64,000 nt of DNA from Semisulcospira habei (GCA_036245525.1 BTPG01000004.1:15718372-15782371); one strand, 5' to 3'; shown: positions 37,602-49,136, counted from the stretch's first letter. The notes: generated by a model from the sequence alone, not told the origin. Made by a program: numbers and translations.

Positions 37602-38120
37602 GAAAATGAGAGATTTTCATTTACACAATGAAAATTTCGCTTTTCACAAAAATGGACACTGATACTGGTGCACACTGGTCTCAGTGCCAAACTGACAACG
37701 GAAGATTTACTGTTATATATACCTGTAACTTCTGTCTAATGAACACCCGGCAAAGCTTTGTTTAGCCGGCTGTCACACGGCTCTGAGCCGGATTTGCCGG
37801 TCTTGTCAGTTCTAATCAGTTTACACCGGTACAATCCCATGCCCAAATTGGTGTTTGCTAAGTAACCTTAGTAGTGAACTTTAGTCGATCTTGCGGGGGA
37901 ATGACTTGAATCGGCAATTTTCGGCAGTGGCTTGTCAGTAAGCTTCTTGTAACTTCCCTCTACACTTGAATGCCACGCTGCAGAAGTACCCCGGTTCGAG
38001 CTGGCGTCAGACGAGCGTAGTACAAGCCAGTATTTTTGCGTTCCGATGGATTTCTGCAGGCGCAGGCCATGCCAAAGTTAGCACGGGTCTATCTGGCGAA
38101 AGCTGTTATGATGTGGCGTC

Positions 38121-38236
38121 CCCAATGCGCAAAGGCCATCGGGCCGGCGTCGGCCGCTGTTAGCCAGCGCACGGCCTTGCGCGGGCCAACGGCGGCCGAC
38201 TATAATAGTCAGCCCGACGGCTTTTGGCGCATTGGG
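38121..38236. mobile_element. HP-C hairpin MITE
   Basis: CCCAATGCGCAAAGGCCATC to GGCGCATTGGG; flanked by TC on both sides (38119-38120, 38237-38238). An extra TATAATAGTC near 38201 interrupts the right arm. Confidence 0.84.
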
Positions 38237-38443
38237 TCAGTTACACCAGTGCCGTCTCAGACGGCAGAACTGATGAGACCTCGCCGCGACCGTGAACTTG
38301 AAATTTGGAACTAATAACCCGTGGGCAGGACTAATACAAAAGAACAAAGCAGCCAGCAAAAGCAATCGATTCCCCGACACACCTCCATACCACACCGCGT
38401 AAATCCCGATGAAATATGAGGAAATATGTATCGGTACTTTTCT

Positions 38444-38512
38444 GCAAGATGCATAGATTCTCACGAGCCACTGCAGCTGCAGAGGCTTATGAGAACCTAT
38501 TCCTCTTGCTGA
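38444..38512. mobile_element. HP-A hairpin core
   Basis: GCAAGATGCATAGATTCTC, apex CCACTGCAGCTGCAGAGG, mirror ATGAGAACCTATTCCTCTTGC. Partly decayed. Confidence 0.68.
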
Positions 38513-38640
38513 TGGAAGAGCTTGTAGAGCAGCGACTCCACGCCATAAACAGTGAGCGGGAAAATATCGCTGGCACAAACAGGCAGATAAAAATTTGTGG
38601 AAGTTGGAGTCTATTCAGTACAAAGGCTGAACTTCCTTGA

Positions 38641-39400
38641 AATAATAATAATAATTACGGTATTTATAATGCGCTTATCTTATAATAATTATAACTCTAA
38701 GCGCGCACTCACAACTCGCGCACGCATGCGCACGCTTTAGACAGTGACTTGCGTACCACAAACAGTGGAATACATTACGACGGTCAGCTTGGGGTGGGGA
38801 GTGTGGTGATATAGTGCTAAAACTGTTGAAAGAGGTGAGTTTTGAGGGAGGACTGGAAGGAGGAGAGAGAGTGTTTCTGACGGAGAGAGAGTGGGAGAGT
38901 GTTCCAGGTGGATGGACCGTAGACGGAGAAGGAGCGGGGGCCGAAAGTGTTAAGTTTGGTGCGAGGGATGTGGAGGCGGAGAGGGTCAGAGGCAGAGCGG
39001 AGGGAGCGGGAAGGTGTGTAGGGGTGAAGTAAGTTGGAGAGATAGGCAGGAGCGCAGTTGTTCAGGGATTTGTAGCAGAGAGACAGAATTTTGTATTGGA
39101 TGCGTTGGGGGATGGGGAGCCAGTGAAGGAGTTTGAGCAGGGGTGTGACGTGGTCGGATTTTTTCTTTCTGAGGACGAGGCGGGCAGCATTGTTCTGAAC
39201 GCGTTGGAGAGTGAAAATGGTGGAGTGAGGGAGGCCGGAAAGGAGAGAGTTGCAGTAGTCGATGCGAGATAAGATGAGAGAGACAGCAAGTTTGGTGGCA
39301 GCTTCGGTAGTGAGGTATTTTCTGATCTGACTGATGCGGCGGAGGTGGAAATAACATGCCTGGGCCGTGAAATGATAGGAAACGGATGCTAACGGATTGT
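38641..39400 (-). mobile_element. CR1/L2-like LINE, truncated copy 3
   Basis: Minus strand, intact frame of about 190 codons: SQIRKYLTTEAATKLAVSL, SRIDYCNSLLSGLPHST, LLKLLHWLPIPQRIQYK, GPRSFSVYGPSTWNTLPLSL, HLFQQF (stop at 38817). 3' UTR ends ATAAATACCGTAATTATTATT on the minus strand. The most intact of the three copies; the region beyond 39400 is an unrelated G-rich tract. Confidence 0.88.
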
Positions 39401-39739
39401 GGGGGTGGGGAGGGGGTGGACGGGGGGAGGGAGGTGGAGCGGAGTGGGGGGTGGGTGGGGGCAAAATACATACATTACATATTTTGGCAACAACCGGTGA
39501 ATTTTGCTTAATTTATGGATATTTCTAACGGTGATATGACCCACATATACAGGTACCGGTTTCGGGCCACTTTATAAATTTCAAATACAAGGGATCAAAA
39601 TTTCCGAAACCTCAGTAGCTAAGTTAACCCTGCGCACCACGTGAATGTCCTGTGTCTGTCTTGCACTGTGTTTGTCTTCAGAGGGAATGCGTGTGTGTGT
39701 GTGTCCCTAGCATGCATGTTGGGTTCAGTTTGAGGCGCT

Positions 39740-39793
39740 TTGAGCCGATTCACAGAATTGGATAAAGTGCCTGTATAATAACCGGTATTATTA

Positions 39794-39880
<87 letters not shown>
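39740..39880 (+). repeat. Retroposon 3' end with (ATT)n, 95 bp
   Basis: TTCAGTTTGAGGCGCTTTGA, GGATAAAGTGCCTGTATAAT then ATT repeats. Same 3' UTR as 14.93-15.00 kb inverted. Confidence 0.75.
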
Positions 39881-39881
<1 letters not shown>

Positions 39882-39977
39882 AGCTTCAATCTACCAAAAT
39901 GCAAACGATTTTAAAAACATTGTCCAGAGGCGTCTTGAAATAGCTGAGAACTGGGGGCCCACACACTATCAAGCGCT

Positions 39978-40058
39978 ATCAGACTTCCAATCCAATAGGA
40001 GGTAGGGCCAAAGTATTCTTAGACCCTTCAACCATAGAGAATAAGCTTGATTCAATGT
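39978..40058. repeat. 81-bp direct repeat, left copy
   Basis: Begins ATCAGACTTCCAATCC and ends GCTTGATTCAATGT; identical to 41650..41730. Confidence 0.95.
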
Positions 40059-41619
40059 TATCACCCTGTACAAGAACAAAGGCGAGAAGTCTGACTGTTC
40101 CAACTATCGGGGAATTACCCTGCTGTCCATTGCTGGGAAAATCCTTGCAAGGCTGCTCCTGAACCGGCTGGTACCTGCCATCGCTGAAGACCAACTCCCA
40201 GAGGGCCAGTGTGGCTTCAGAGCAAACAGGAGCACCACCGATATGGTCTTTGTGCTGAGACAGCTACAGGAGAAGTGCCGCGAGCAGAACAAAGGGCTGT
40301 ACGTAACATTTGTCGACCTAACAAAAGCGTTCGACACTGTGAGCAGGCAAGGCATGTGGCAGATCCTGGAGCGACTTGGCTGTCCCCCAAAGTTCCTCAA
40401 CATGATTGTCCAGCTACACGAGGACCAGCAAGGCCAGGTCAGACTCAACAATGACCTCTCAGAACCATTCCCTATTCTCAACGGCGTAAAGCAGGGCTGC
40501 GTGCTGGCACCGACCCTCTTCACCATCTTTTTTAGCATGATGTTGAAGCAGGCCACAGTGGACCTCGATGATGACGATGCAGTGTACATCAGGTATCGTC
40601 TCGATGGCAGCCTGTTCAACCTCAGACGACTGCAGGCCCACACGAAAACCCTAGACCAACTGATTCGTGAGCTGCTTTTTGCTGATGATGCTGCCCTCGT
40701 TGCACACACAGAGAGAGCCCTGCAGCGCATCACGTCTTGCTTCGCAGATGCTGCCCAGCTCTTTGGACTCGAGGTCAGTCTGAAAAAGACAGAGGTCCTC
40801 CATCAGCCGGCACCCAAGACAGTGTATCGCCCTCCTCACATCACCATTGGCGAGTCTGAACTAAAGTCAGTGCACCAGTTTACTTACCTTGGCTGCATTA
40901 TCACGTCGGACGCCAAGCTGGACAAGGAGCTTGACAGCAGGCTGGCAAAAGCGAACAGCGCTTTCGGGCGACTTCAACAGCTGAAAACAGGCACCAAGAT
41001 CAGCGTGTACAGAGCTGTGGTCCTCACCACCCTGCTGTATGGTTCCGAGTCCTGGGCCCTCTACCGCAGCCAACTACGACTCCTCGAACGCTTCCACCAG
41101 CGCTGCCTGCGTACCATCCTGGGCATTCACTGGAGTGACTATGTCACCAACGTCGAGGTCCTTGAACAGGCTGAAACTGTGAGCATCGAGGCTTTGCTGC
41201 TGCGGACACAGCTCCGCTGGGCGGGGCATGTCTCCAGGATGGAGGATCATCGCCTACCAAAGATCACACTGTTCGGCGAGCTTGCTACTGGACACCGTGA
41301 CAGAGGGGCACCAAAGAAGAGATACAAAGACTGTCTCAAGAAGTCACTTAGTGCCTGCCAAATCGACCACCACCAGTGGTCTTCGCTTGCTGCGGACCGT
41401 GACACCTGGCGCTCGACCATTTACAAGGCAGCTGTCTCCTTTGAGGACTCTCACAGAGCTAGCCTTAAGGACAAGCGGCTCAGGAGAAAAAACAGAGATG
41501 CCGCAGCTCAGAACCCTGGCCATACCTTCCCCTGCAGCCACTGCGGTCGAACCTGCCTGTCTCGGATTGGCCTCCGCAGCCACGAACAAGCCTGCAGACG
41601 TCGTGGTCAGCTCCTATAA
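40051..41619 (+). CDS. Non-LTR reverse transcriptase, uninterrupted 5'-truncated frame
   Basis: Open from 40051 in register with the RT: YKNKGEKSDCSNYRGITLLS, QCGFRANRSTTDMVFVLRQL, YVTFVDLTKAFDTVSRQG, NGVKQGCVLAPTLFTIFF, ELLFADDAALVAHTE (catalytic DD), LKKTEVLHQP, FTYLGCIIT. The C-terminal part has LLYGSESWALYRSQLRLLE, RCLRTILGIHWSDYVTNVEV, LRWAGHVSRM and ends with a C2H2 finger (FPCSHCGRTCLSRIGLRSHE). No endonuclease. No internal stops or frameshifts, suggesting recent insertion. Not a host gene. Confidence 0.9.
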   Translation, partial: FNVITLYKNKGEKSDCSNYRGITLLSIAGKILARLLLNRLVPAIAEDQLPEGQCGFRANRSTTDMVFVLRQLQEKCREQNKGLYVTFVDLTKAFDTVSRQGMWQILERLGCPPKFLNMIVQLHEDQQGQVRLNNDLSEPFPILNGVKQGCVLAPTLFTIFFSMMLKQATVDLDDDDAVYIRYRLDGSLFNLRRLQAHTKTLDQLIRELLFADDAALVAHTERALQRITSCFADAAQLFGLEVSLKKTEVLHQPAPKTVYRPPHITIGESELKSVHQFTYLGCIITSDAKLDKELDSRLAKANSAFGRLQQLKTGTKISVYRAVVLTTLLYGSESWALYRSQLRLLERFHQRCLRTILGIHWSDYVTNVEVLEQAETVSIEALLLRTQLRWAGHVSRMEDHRLPKITLFGELATGHRDRGAPKKRYKDCLKKSLSACQIDHHQWSSLAADRDTWRSTIYKAAVSFEDSHRASLKDKRLRRKNRDAAAQNPGHTFPCSHCGRTCLSRIGLRSHEQACRRRGQLL

Positions 41620-41649
41620 AATCTTCGTTCGCGAAGTCAAGCCCAAGAG
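40059..41649 (+). mobile_element. RTE-like LINE fragment inside an 81-bp duplication
   Basis: A 1591-bp insert made of a 5'-truncated ORF2, a stop at 41617-41619 and only 30 bp of 3' UTR (TTCGCGAAGTCAAGCCCAAG), bounded by the two 81-bp repeats. No A or microsatellite tail. Confidence 0.85.
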
Positions 41650-41730
41650 ATCAGACTTCCAATCCAATAGGAGGTAGGGCCAAAGTATTCTTAGACCCTT
41701 CAACCATAGAGAATAAGCTTGATTCAATGT
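41650..41730. repeat. 81-bp direct repeat, right copy
   Basis: Identical to 39978..40058 across the full 81 bp; followed by unrelated AAAGCCGTTATT. Confidence 0.95.
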
Positions 41731-41929
41731 AAAGCCGTTATTTAGAACACGAACTACCTGTATCGGCCAACGATACAACCAAACTCCCCCGCGAGCAGAC
41801 GACTGGGCGAAGCGCGCGCTCGCATGCTTTCGCCCTCTGTGTTTGGTTCAACGCGCGTTTATCACAGTCATCGCTGTAACTTCCACTGCCTGAAGCAGAG
41901 ACGTAAGTACATTGATTTATTTCGACTAG

Positions 41930-42735
41930 CAAGAGGCATACATTCTCATGCACACTTGCATCTGCAGGGGCTGATGAGAGTCTATGTCACGTGCAGATGG
42001 AAGGAGTTGCATTGGTTAATGCGTAGCCTACTGCATTTCCCATCTGAACGGTGTAGTTCACGGGAGTACCTTCCTCCCGGCCGCAACTTTGGTTTACTCA
42101 CAGTCCTGTTATCTTGTGAGTTCTGGAAGTTTTCGTGCTGAAGCAACTGGACGTGTGGCTTTTGGAACTGGTTGTTGTAGATCGACCTCTGTGCGCTTTT
42201 TCCCTGCCGGTGTAAGTATTGCTTTCGTCTGCTACTGTGCTGGTGCTGCTTGAAAATAACTTTCGCGGTGTCATTCTAGTGTTGATCAGTGTTGTTGTTG
42301 AAATTGTTGTCGTTATTGCTTTGTCGCTGTTGTTGATGTTTTCAGAGTTTGTTAAATAACAATTTGTCATCAAAGTTATTCACCAGGTTATGGGCATACA
42401 AACATTTTTTTTCCCCCGCTATTCGTGGTCATCTGCTGGCCTGCACCTGCAGTTACGTAGTATTGCGTATCATTACGGACATAGAATGAAATGAGATAAT
42501 CGTACAAATGTAGGTCACTTATTGACCGCTTCAAGTTAACTCATTCGATTCATCAAAGTTTGAGGGAGCGACATTTTACCGACTTTCCAGCCGGACTTGT
42601 TTTTCAGTCTGCGGTCTCAGTTCTGCCGCGAAACTTGACTTTTGCACTTCAGTTTCACATTTCGTGCCAGGTCAGTTGACCATCTGGCTTTCCGAGAGTT
42701 CTACTGAAAAACTGAAGTTTTCTGCCGATGATTAT
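41930..42735. other. Intergenic, decayed HP-A and TTG-rich DNA
   Basis: 41931-41999 is a weak HP-A stem (GCAAGAGGCATACATTCTC, GATGAGAGTCTATG). 42160-42350 is GTTGTTG-rich. No gene seen. Confidence 0.45.
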
Positions 42736-42872
42736 TCCATTCAGCCCTGATGCATATGGCACTACAGCAGGAGATGGATGGACCTTGATTTATCATGGAG
42801 TGCAACTGGTGTATAGTCATTAGATGACGCCTCCAAAATTTGGGAAATATTACCGTCGGGCTGAATGAGTTA
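42735..42872. mobile_element. Decayed short TTAA-type element
   Basis: CATTCAGCCCTGATG and CGTCGGGCTGAATGAGTTA ends with GCAGGAGATGG and CATTAGATGACGCCTCC, the interior of the 22070 element inverted. Confidence 0.65.
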
Positions 42873-43267
42873 TATTTTGAAGAGGTCTGGACTAGAAATT
42901 GGAGAACCGCCCTAAAGGTCGCGTGGAGTTTTCTGTCTCGACAGCTCCGGCAGTACGATCTTATAATTGTACATCGTTTGTTCATGTTGGCTTTGGCTGG
43001 AGCAAATCTGATATGCCGGTGCATTCTGAAAGACTATTTTGCAGCCATCGATGTTCATCAGCAAGAGGCACAGATTTTCATTGGTTCACGTCCTTTTGCC
43101 GCAGGGGCTCATAATGCTTCTTGCGGCTAGGCCGGGCTCTGATCACCCTTCTCTTTAGATCGCAATCCTCACCAGGTAGGAATAAGGGTGGTTTATGCAT
43201 GTGCTTGTAAACAGAAAAAAACAATGAACAAAAAAATCCTGACAACCTAGTCCAAGGCCCACTTTTG

Positions 43268-44309
43268 GGCTCACGTGCGAAGCAAAAGTGAGTCTATGTA
43301 GTTTTGGGCCAGTGGTCGTCCGTCCGTCGTCCGTAACTGAGCCGTCGTCCGTGGTAAACTTTAACGTTGGCATTTTCTCCGAGACTATTCAAGCCACAGT
43401 CTTCAAACTTGGCCCAAGGATACTTTGTGGCAAGACCTTTCTAAACATACCAATTTGACTGACTCCCCTTAAAGGTCAAGCTCACTCGGGATCAGGGAAT
43501 AGGTAAAAAATTCGCCATATTTTGACAAAACTGTTTTGTTTATCAAATACTATTCACAACTTCAAACCCAAACTTGGTATGAAGATACCTTATGGTAAGA
43601 CCTTTCTATGCATACTAATTTGGTTGACCTATCAAAAAGGTCATGGTCACAAGAGCTCAAGAAATAGGTAAAAATATTCATATTTTGACAAAAGATGTTT
43701 TTTTCTCAAATACTAATCACAACTTCAAACCCAAACTAGGTTCAGAGATACCTGATAGTAAGACCTCCCTATGCATACTAATTTGGATGACCCTGGGAAA
43801 GGTCAAGGGTCACAAGAAAGCAGGAACTAGGTCAGAAATAGCCATTTTCTAACAACTTTTCTCAAATACTATTAACAACTTCCATCCCGAACATGGTAGA
43901 GAGATACCTGATGGTAAGACCTTCCTACGCATGCTAACTTGAATGACCTCTTGGAAAGGTGAAGGGTCACAAGAGATCAGCAAATGATGTGAAAAATGTC
44001 TAATTTTTGTAGAATTTAGTTTTTTCACGATTTTTGCAAAACTTTTGAACCACATTTGGCAGAAAGGTAGCTGATGATAAGTCCTTTCTATGTATACTAA
44101 TTTGATTCACTACCTGTATTTAAAAAGGTCAAGGGTCATGGGAGGTTGACAAAGTGAAAAATGCGTAAATTTTGCGAAAACATGGATTTTTGCAGGTACA
44201 AATGCCAACCCTTTCCTTTTGTTATGTTAGAGCACTTAGTCAGCATCGCAGGGTCATGAATTATGTGGATCAGATGCACATGTGCCTTGATGGCTTTGCC
44301 ATTCTTGTT
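43268..44309. repeat. GTGAGCC-type complex repeat, long copy with a 160-bp internal array
   Basis: Starts GGCTCACGTGCGAAGCAAAAG and ends GGCTTTGCCATTCTTG like the 17968 copy. The anchor GATACCTGATGGTAAGACC / CTATGCATACTAATTTGG recurs near 43420, 43583, 43748, 43903 and 44066, a period of 155-165 bp. Each unit also holds GGTCAAGGGTCAC and CTCAAATACTATTCACAAC. No convincing coding frame. Confidence 0.8.
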
Positions 44310-44761
44310 ACAAAATAAGCTTGGATTTGAATAGGCCAGCTACTCAGGCGTACGCAGTCGAAGGGGGTGTAGCCTGAGACTAAATGTGTGCACATGTGTT
44401 AAGTTGACGGTTGTGCTCAGTCTATTATTTATTAGTCAATAGTTGCTATAAGTAAGCAATGCAAGCAAGGTGTCAGCTGTCCATACACCTTAGCAAAGGT
44501 TATGCAAAATCATTATGTATTCCTGTGTTGTACGTGTTTAATAAATTTCAATGAAGACTCAGCTCAACTTTCAGTGCCTTGGCTGTACTGTCAGGTTCAA
44601 AACTTGAGGATGGTCATGTACGATTTTGTTGGTTTGTTCGTTTGTTGGTCAAGCTTTTTCAAGTTGCCTTGTTTTTGTTGTTGTCTTGTTTTTGTTGTTT
44701 AGTTTTTCATTCATTCATTCATTCATTCATTCATTCATTCATTCATTCAGTGTGTTTCTCT

Positions 44762-44841
<80 letters not shown>

Positions 44842-45040
44842 CCCCTCTCTCTCTCTCCCTCCCCCCTCTCTCTCTCTCACCCGCTCTCCCTCTCCCTCTC
44901 TTTATCCACAGTTATGTTTAAACCATAACAGGAGATGACAGCTGTTACGGGGTATTTTACAGCAGAGTAAACAATTTCTTAGACCCATCTTTTTGTTCCT
45001 GTTGTATACAATAACCTTAGGATTTCAGCCAAACACCGTC
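44310..45040. other. Intergenic with ATTC and CT tracts
   Basis: No gene seen. (ATTC)n at 44708..44748 and (CT)n at 44760..44838 follow a TTTTGTTGTT stretch; the layout (ATTC array next to CT array) repeats the LINE-end layout at 24.3 and 32.1 kb in the opposite orientation. Confidence 0.55.
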
Positions 45041-45651
45041 CGTCTGCAAGAGGCAGGGGATCATGAGAATGTGAGTCTCTTGCTGGGAGAGGTTGGTTTC
45101 ATTTTCATCCTTGGTTTGAAGTAGTCTGAATCTGGGTTTTGAAGTCTGCAACAAAAGAACTCAGAAGCCAGCTGTTCTGCGCTTCCATAATCCTAGCAAT
45201 GTAGGATAAGCTTTTTTTCATGCACACCTTCGTTCCAGCGCCAATTACTGGGGATGAATTAACCATGACAGCTCAAGCATAAGTTTTGCGTCCCTCTTCT
45301 GCTCTGTATACGCTATGCTCTGCTGACGGGTTGAACCCACTCACTTCTATCACACTAAAAGCCTGGATAATGAATAATAGCCCATACTAGTTTAAAGGTA
45401 GTGCCAGAATGACATTTGGTGCATGCATGCTCTTCGGACACCAAGGCACATGTAATCAGGCACTACTAATTACGGACTGTCTTGTTTGACCATGTGCACG
45501 CAGTATGTAGTACAGTTGAATGTAAAATATGATAGCGGTTGGTTCTGGAGGTGTAAGGACGGTCGTTGGAATAAGTGAAGAGAGACTTGCGCGAAACCTC
45601 TTTCCGTGTTAAACCTTTGATCCTGTGCCCAGACTGCATCTACACTCTAGG

Positions 45652-45752
45652 AAGGCAAAAGACAGTAAGTTCTTTTTGTGAAAAGCAAGATTTGCATTGC
45701 ATTGCAATGAAAATCTCGCTTTTAACAAAAATGAACTTGCTGTCTTTTCTCT
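45652..45752. mobile_element. HP-F foldback, best copy
   Basis: GGCAAAAGACAGTAAGTTC and GAACTTGCTGTCTTTTCTC ends; stem TTTTTGTGAAAAGCAAGATT with mirror AATCTCGCTTTTAACAAAAA; apex GCATTGCATTGCAATG. Confidence 0.82.
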
Positions 45753-45956
45753 TCACGAGGCAGAGTTTTTTCCCCACAGAAAACTCTAAACTAGCTGGAA
45801 CAGTTTGAGGCGATCTTGGCCAGAATTGAAAGAGATGTAGATTTTTGTGTCTGAACTCTTTTTATTTTCAACGCCAAAGGGTCCCAGCCGTCCGAGAAAC
45901 ATGGCTACAATAGAGACAAAGCCTTCCACGGAACATAGGATGCAAATTGGTGTCAG

Positions 45957-46055
45957 CATGAGGCATAGATTCTCATGAGACTCCGCAACTATGGGGGCTC
46001 ATGAGGATCTATGTCTTTTGCAATGGTATTTCGTTTGCCTTTTCTCGGCAGGGAT
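45957..46055. mobile_element. HP-A hairpin core
   Basis: GCATGAGGCATAGATTCTC, apex GACTCCGCAACTATGGGGGC, mirror ATGAGGATCTATGTC; right flank ends TTTTCTCGGCAGGGATTAAAGG. Confidence 0.7.
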
Positions 46056-46877
46056 TAAAGGGATACACGAGAGACAGTTTATGAAAGTCACTGAAGTTGT
46101 GCCCTAATGAAGTTAGGTGGGGGTTTCTTGAATCCGTTTGCGGGTTCGTTTTACGTTCACAGTAACTTGCATTTAGCGCTCTTTTTTCCCCCTTGTGCCC
46201 AGCACATAATGTCCTTCATGATTTGATATATAATTGGGCGGTCGATTTTTGACCAAACAAAGGTAGCCGCAGTACACCCCCCCCCCCCCAAGGCTCATAG
46301 ACGCAAAGCTACTCTGGCCGCACCACCCTTGAACTATGATGGTCGATCTACCTAGGTCTTTGAAGTGAACCAGAGGCTGGGGTTGAGAAATTCGTTTTCA
46401 CAATGTCAGTGCATCAATGCACAGTATTGATTTCCTCTTGTCACCATAAAGCAAGTCTTTTATATTGAATACTAGAAGAAATAAATACTGTACATTGTTA
46501 AAAACGCCGCATTTCTCTAACCCAGCCTGTGGTTTGAACGGTTGAACAGCAGACCCTAATCAAAGCCGCCCCACCGCGCTTCTGAAGCCAGTCTGTAATT
46601 AAATTATCTTGTAAATGCAGCCTCAAATTTGGGAACAGCTGGAGCCCATCTGTATACACAGGCTTAGGTTCCCACGAGGCCCTGCGTCTTGCATAGGCTT
46701 GTGAGAATCTCTGCCGTTTGCAGGTGAGTGGAAAGATAGCTGATGGACTGATTAGGTATTGACAAAGTAATGGGCATCAAGAGTTGCTCTGATGGTAACA
46801 CGTGTTGTGTTGAACCTTCCCTTTTGAGCGTATCATCTCCACCATCACCTGCCCCCTCCCCGATACCCCCCCCCCTT

Positions 46878-46879
<2 letters not shown>

Positions 46880-46951
<72 letters not shown>
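46880..46951. repeat. (CA)n microsatellite
   Basis: 70 bp of CA between C-rich tracts (46865-46878 and 46971-47050). Confidence 0.96.
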
Positions 46952-46955
<4 letters not shown>

Positions 46956-47604
46956 ATCCCCTCTCCTAGCCCTCCCCCCCTCCACACACACACCAATCCC
47001 ACACACACATACACACCTACCCCTTCCCCTCCCCCCCCCTCCCCCCTTTCCTGCTTCTGCTTCGTATGGTCGACTCAGGCAATTATTTACAGTAGTTCAG
47101 TGCACATATTGGCCCAAGTGGGCTGGTTTGTGATGTTGGATCAGCCGGCTCTAGCTCGTAATGCCCAAAGTCACAGGCCAGCACTGTGACACATTTGTAG
47201 CTGAATGGCTGAAAGCTAGCGGGTTTATAGATCTTTGTACAAGGTTTACCTCAGCAATAGAAATGTCATGGACACAATTCAAATTTAAATGTTAATTTCG
47301 ACCCATCTTGTATACATTTGCTGGTCTGTGATTTTGAACCTTACGTTTGACCGTACAGTAAACGAATGAACCTTAATATTCCCATTGGCTGTTTGTTTAG
47401 AAACTGTTTGCTTGATTTTCCGCGGACGCAAGGAAACAACATCAGAACGCTGCCTGATTTAAGTAAAACTTGTGTGGCCCTTGCGCGTGAATAACATGCA
47501 CATGATGTGTGCACACTTAACCTTCAAGAACTGGCTGGGTAGTACATGTATTTTAAGTGTCTCTTCAGACCATTCAATTTCCGTGCAAGAGGCACAGCCG
47601 CAGC

Positions 47605-48000
47605 GGCACATGAGAATCTATGCCTCTTGCTGTTGGAGATCGGATGCACTTATGTTGTCTGGAGTAGGGTAAGAAAGTTACTAGCTCCTTGATTATAGCA
47701 TCTGGAAATGAGCATACCTGTATGTACCGCGAAGACGCCAATGTTCTACCTGTCGCGCGTTTGACAGATCAGTGGCGTAAAAATCCTGGGGGCCATGTAT
47801 GGGCTCATGAGAATCTATGCCTCTTGCTGTTGGAGATCGGATGCACTTATGTTGTCTGGAGTAGCGTGCGGTAAGAAAGTTACTAGCTCCTTGATTATAG
47901 CATGGATGCACTGGATGTGGAAATGAGCATACCGCGAAACGTCCTGTCGGGCGTTTGACAGATCAGTGGCGTAGGAATCCTGGGGGCCGTGTATGGCATG
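47605..48000. repeat. Tandem duplication of about 195-200 bp containing half an HP-A stem
   Basis: GAGAATCTATGCCTCTTGC, then CGGATGCACTTATGTTGTC, AAAGTTACTAGCTCC, GTTTGACAGATCAGTGGCG and ATCCTGGGGGCC occur at 47610-47800 and again at 47810-47998. Only right HP-A arms are present. Confidence 0.85.
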
Positions 48001-48079
48001 GCCATCTCCTCACTCCCCTCCAAACTCGCCCATTCATTGGAGTTTTCAGGCAGTTTGCTGCCAGAATGTAAAAAAAAAA

Positions 48080-48240
48080 TTAGAGACCCACACAATTTAC
48101 AAAAGAATCAAGCTTAGACACACAATTGTGTTGTACTTGTTCTTTCTAAGCATGTTTCTGTCTTTGTTGGCGATTTCTTTGCATTTTATACGCTTGGTAG
48201 TTACCTTTTTGGTCTGGATTATGTATTACACAGTTCAGTT
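48080..48240. mobile_element. HP-H foldback
   Basis: CTTAGACACACAATTGTGTTG centre with TTCTTTCTAAGCATGTTTC; the right flank CGCTTGGTAGTTACC..GGTCTGGATTA is the inverted form of the left flank at 28902. Confidence 0.7.
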
Positions 48241-48257
48241 TGAACAACCAGAAGTCC

Positions 48258-48377
48258 AGGGGCCAGTTGTATGAGTGACTTAGTCCTGCGCCAGCCACTA
48301 CGCAAGGCCTTACTCCGCTATATCGGGGCACCTTGCTTAGTGGCAGGCGCAGGTCTGAGTCTCATGCAACCGGTCCC
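48258..48377. mobile_element. HP-E foldback
   Basis: GGGGCCAGTTGTATGAGTG to GAGTCTCATGCAACCGGTCCC, stem CCTGCGCCAGCCACTACGC with mirror CTTAGTGGCAGGCGCAGG. Best preserved outer ends of the family. Confidence 0.82.
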
Positions 48378-49136
48378 AGGCCCACAAAGTACGAAATGTG
48401 CACATCCTAGTAGATAGAAAGTGTTATCCCTCTGCCTGTCAGTAGCGGTTTGTGTCGAGGTGACCCCCACAGGAATCTTCTCGACAAAACTGATCCGCCA
48501 CCGACAGTCATAGGGTTAATTTGCGCCGACTTGAAGATTTTGTATCTTACGACCTGGAGCCGTAAGGTCCGGAGTCACAGACCAACACATGTAAACAGAC
48601 TGATCATCTGCGCCCCCACCTCCCCCCCCCCCCACACACACACACCTTCTTCCTCCTCCTCAGCCATACCCTACCCTCTTTTCCCTCTTTGAATGTGCCT
48701 CATATTTTTCAGGTGTTAAAAAATGTTTGCAAAACCTTTGATCTGTTTATGCAAGATATTTCGACCGCAGCAGGTTTTCCGTATCATCAGTCGCGATCAG
48801 CATCAGTTCATTCTAAACCAATCAACCTTCAGTCCAAAGTGGCACACCGGCATTCCGGGCCAAACCGCTGTACAGCAGGTGGTATATCATTACCATCTGG
48901 TTTCGTATTGGCCGAGTTGGTATGAGATATCAGTCACATTTCACCTTGGTATGCAGTCTCTCAGCCTCACTTCGTGCTGGAAGTAAAAAAGCTGTGCCGA
49001 GGGATTATTGTTTGTACAAAGAACCGGCGTGTACATGCGGTGCGCACGGTGGTTAAATACTGATATGTTTGTGTTAGTCTCTGATTTGTACGTACCTTAC
49101 GGCGCACATGTCTCTCAGTGACTCCATCGGGGATGA
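48378..49136. other. Intergenic, no gene seen
   Basis: One HP-D half (GAGCCGTAAGGTCCGGAGTC near 48557) and a CT/CA-rich tract near 48615-48690. Two overlapping open frames near 48689-48986 have no recognisable domain. Confidence 0.4.

Noticed and set aside
40243..41619. Host gene with C2H2 finger
   Set aside because: RT motifs and the flanking 81-bp duplication show it is a retrotransposon fragment.
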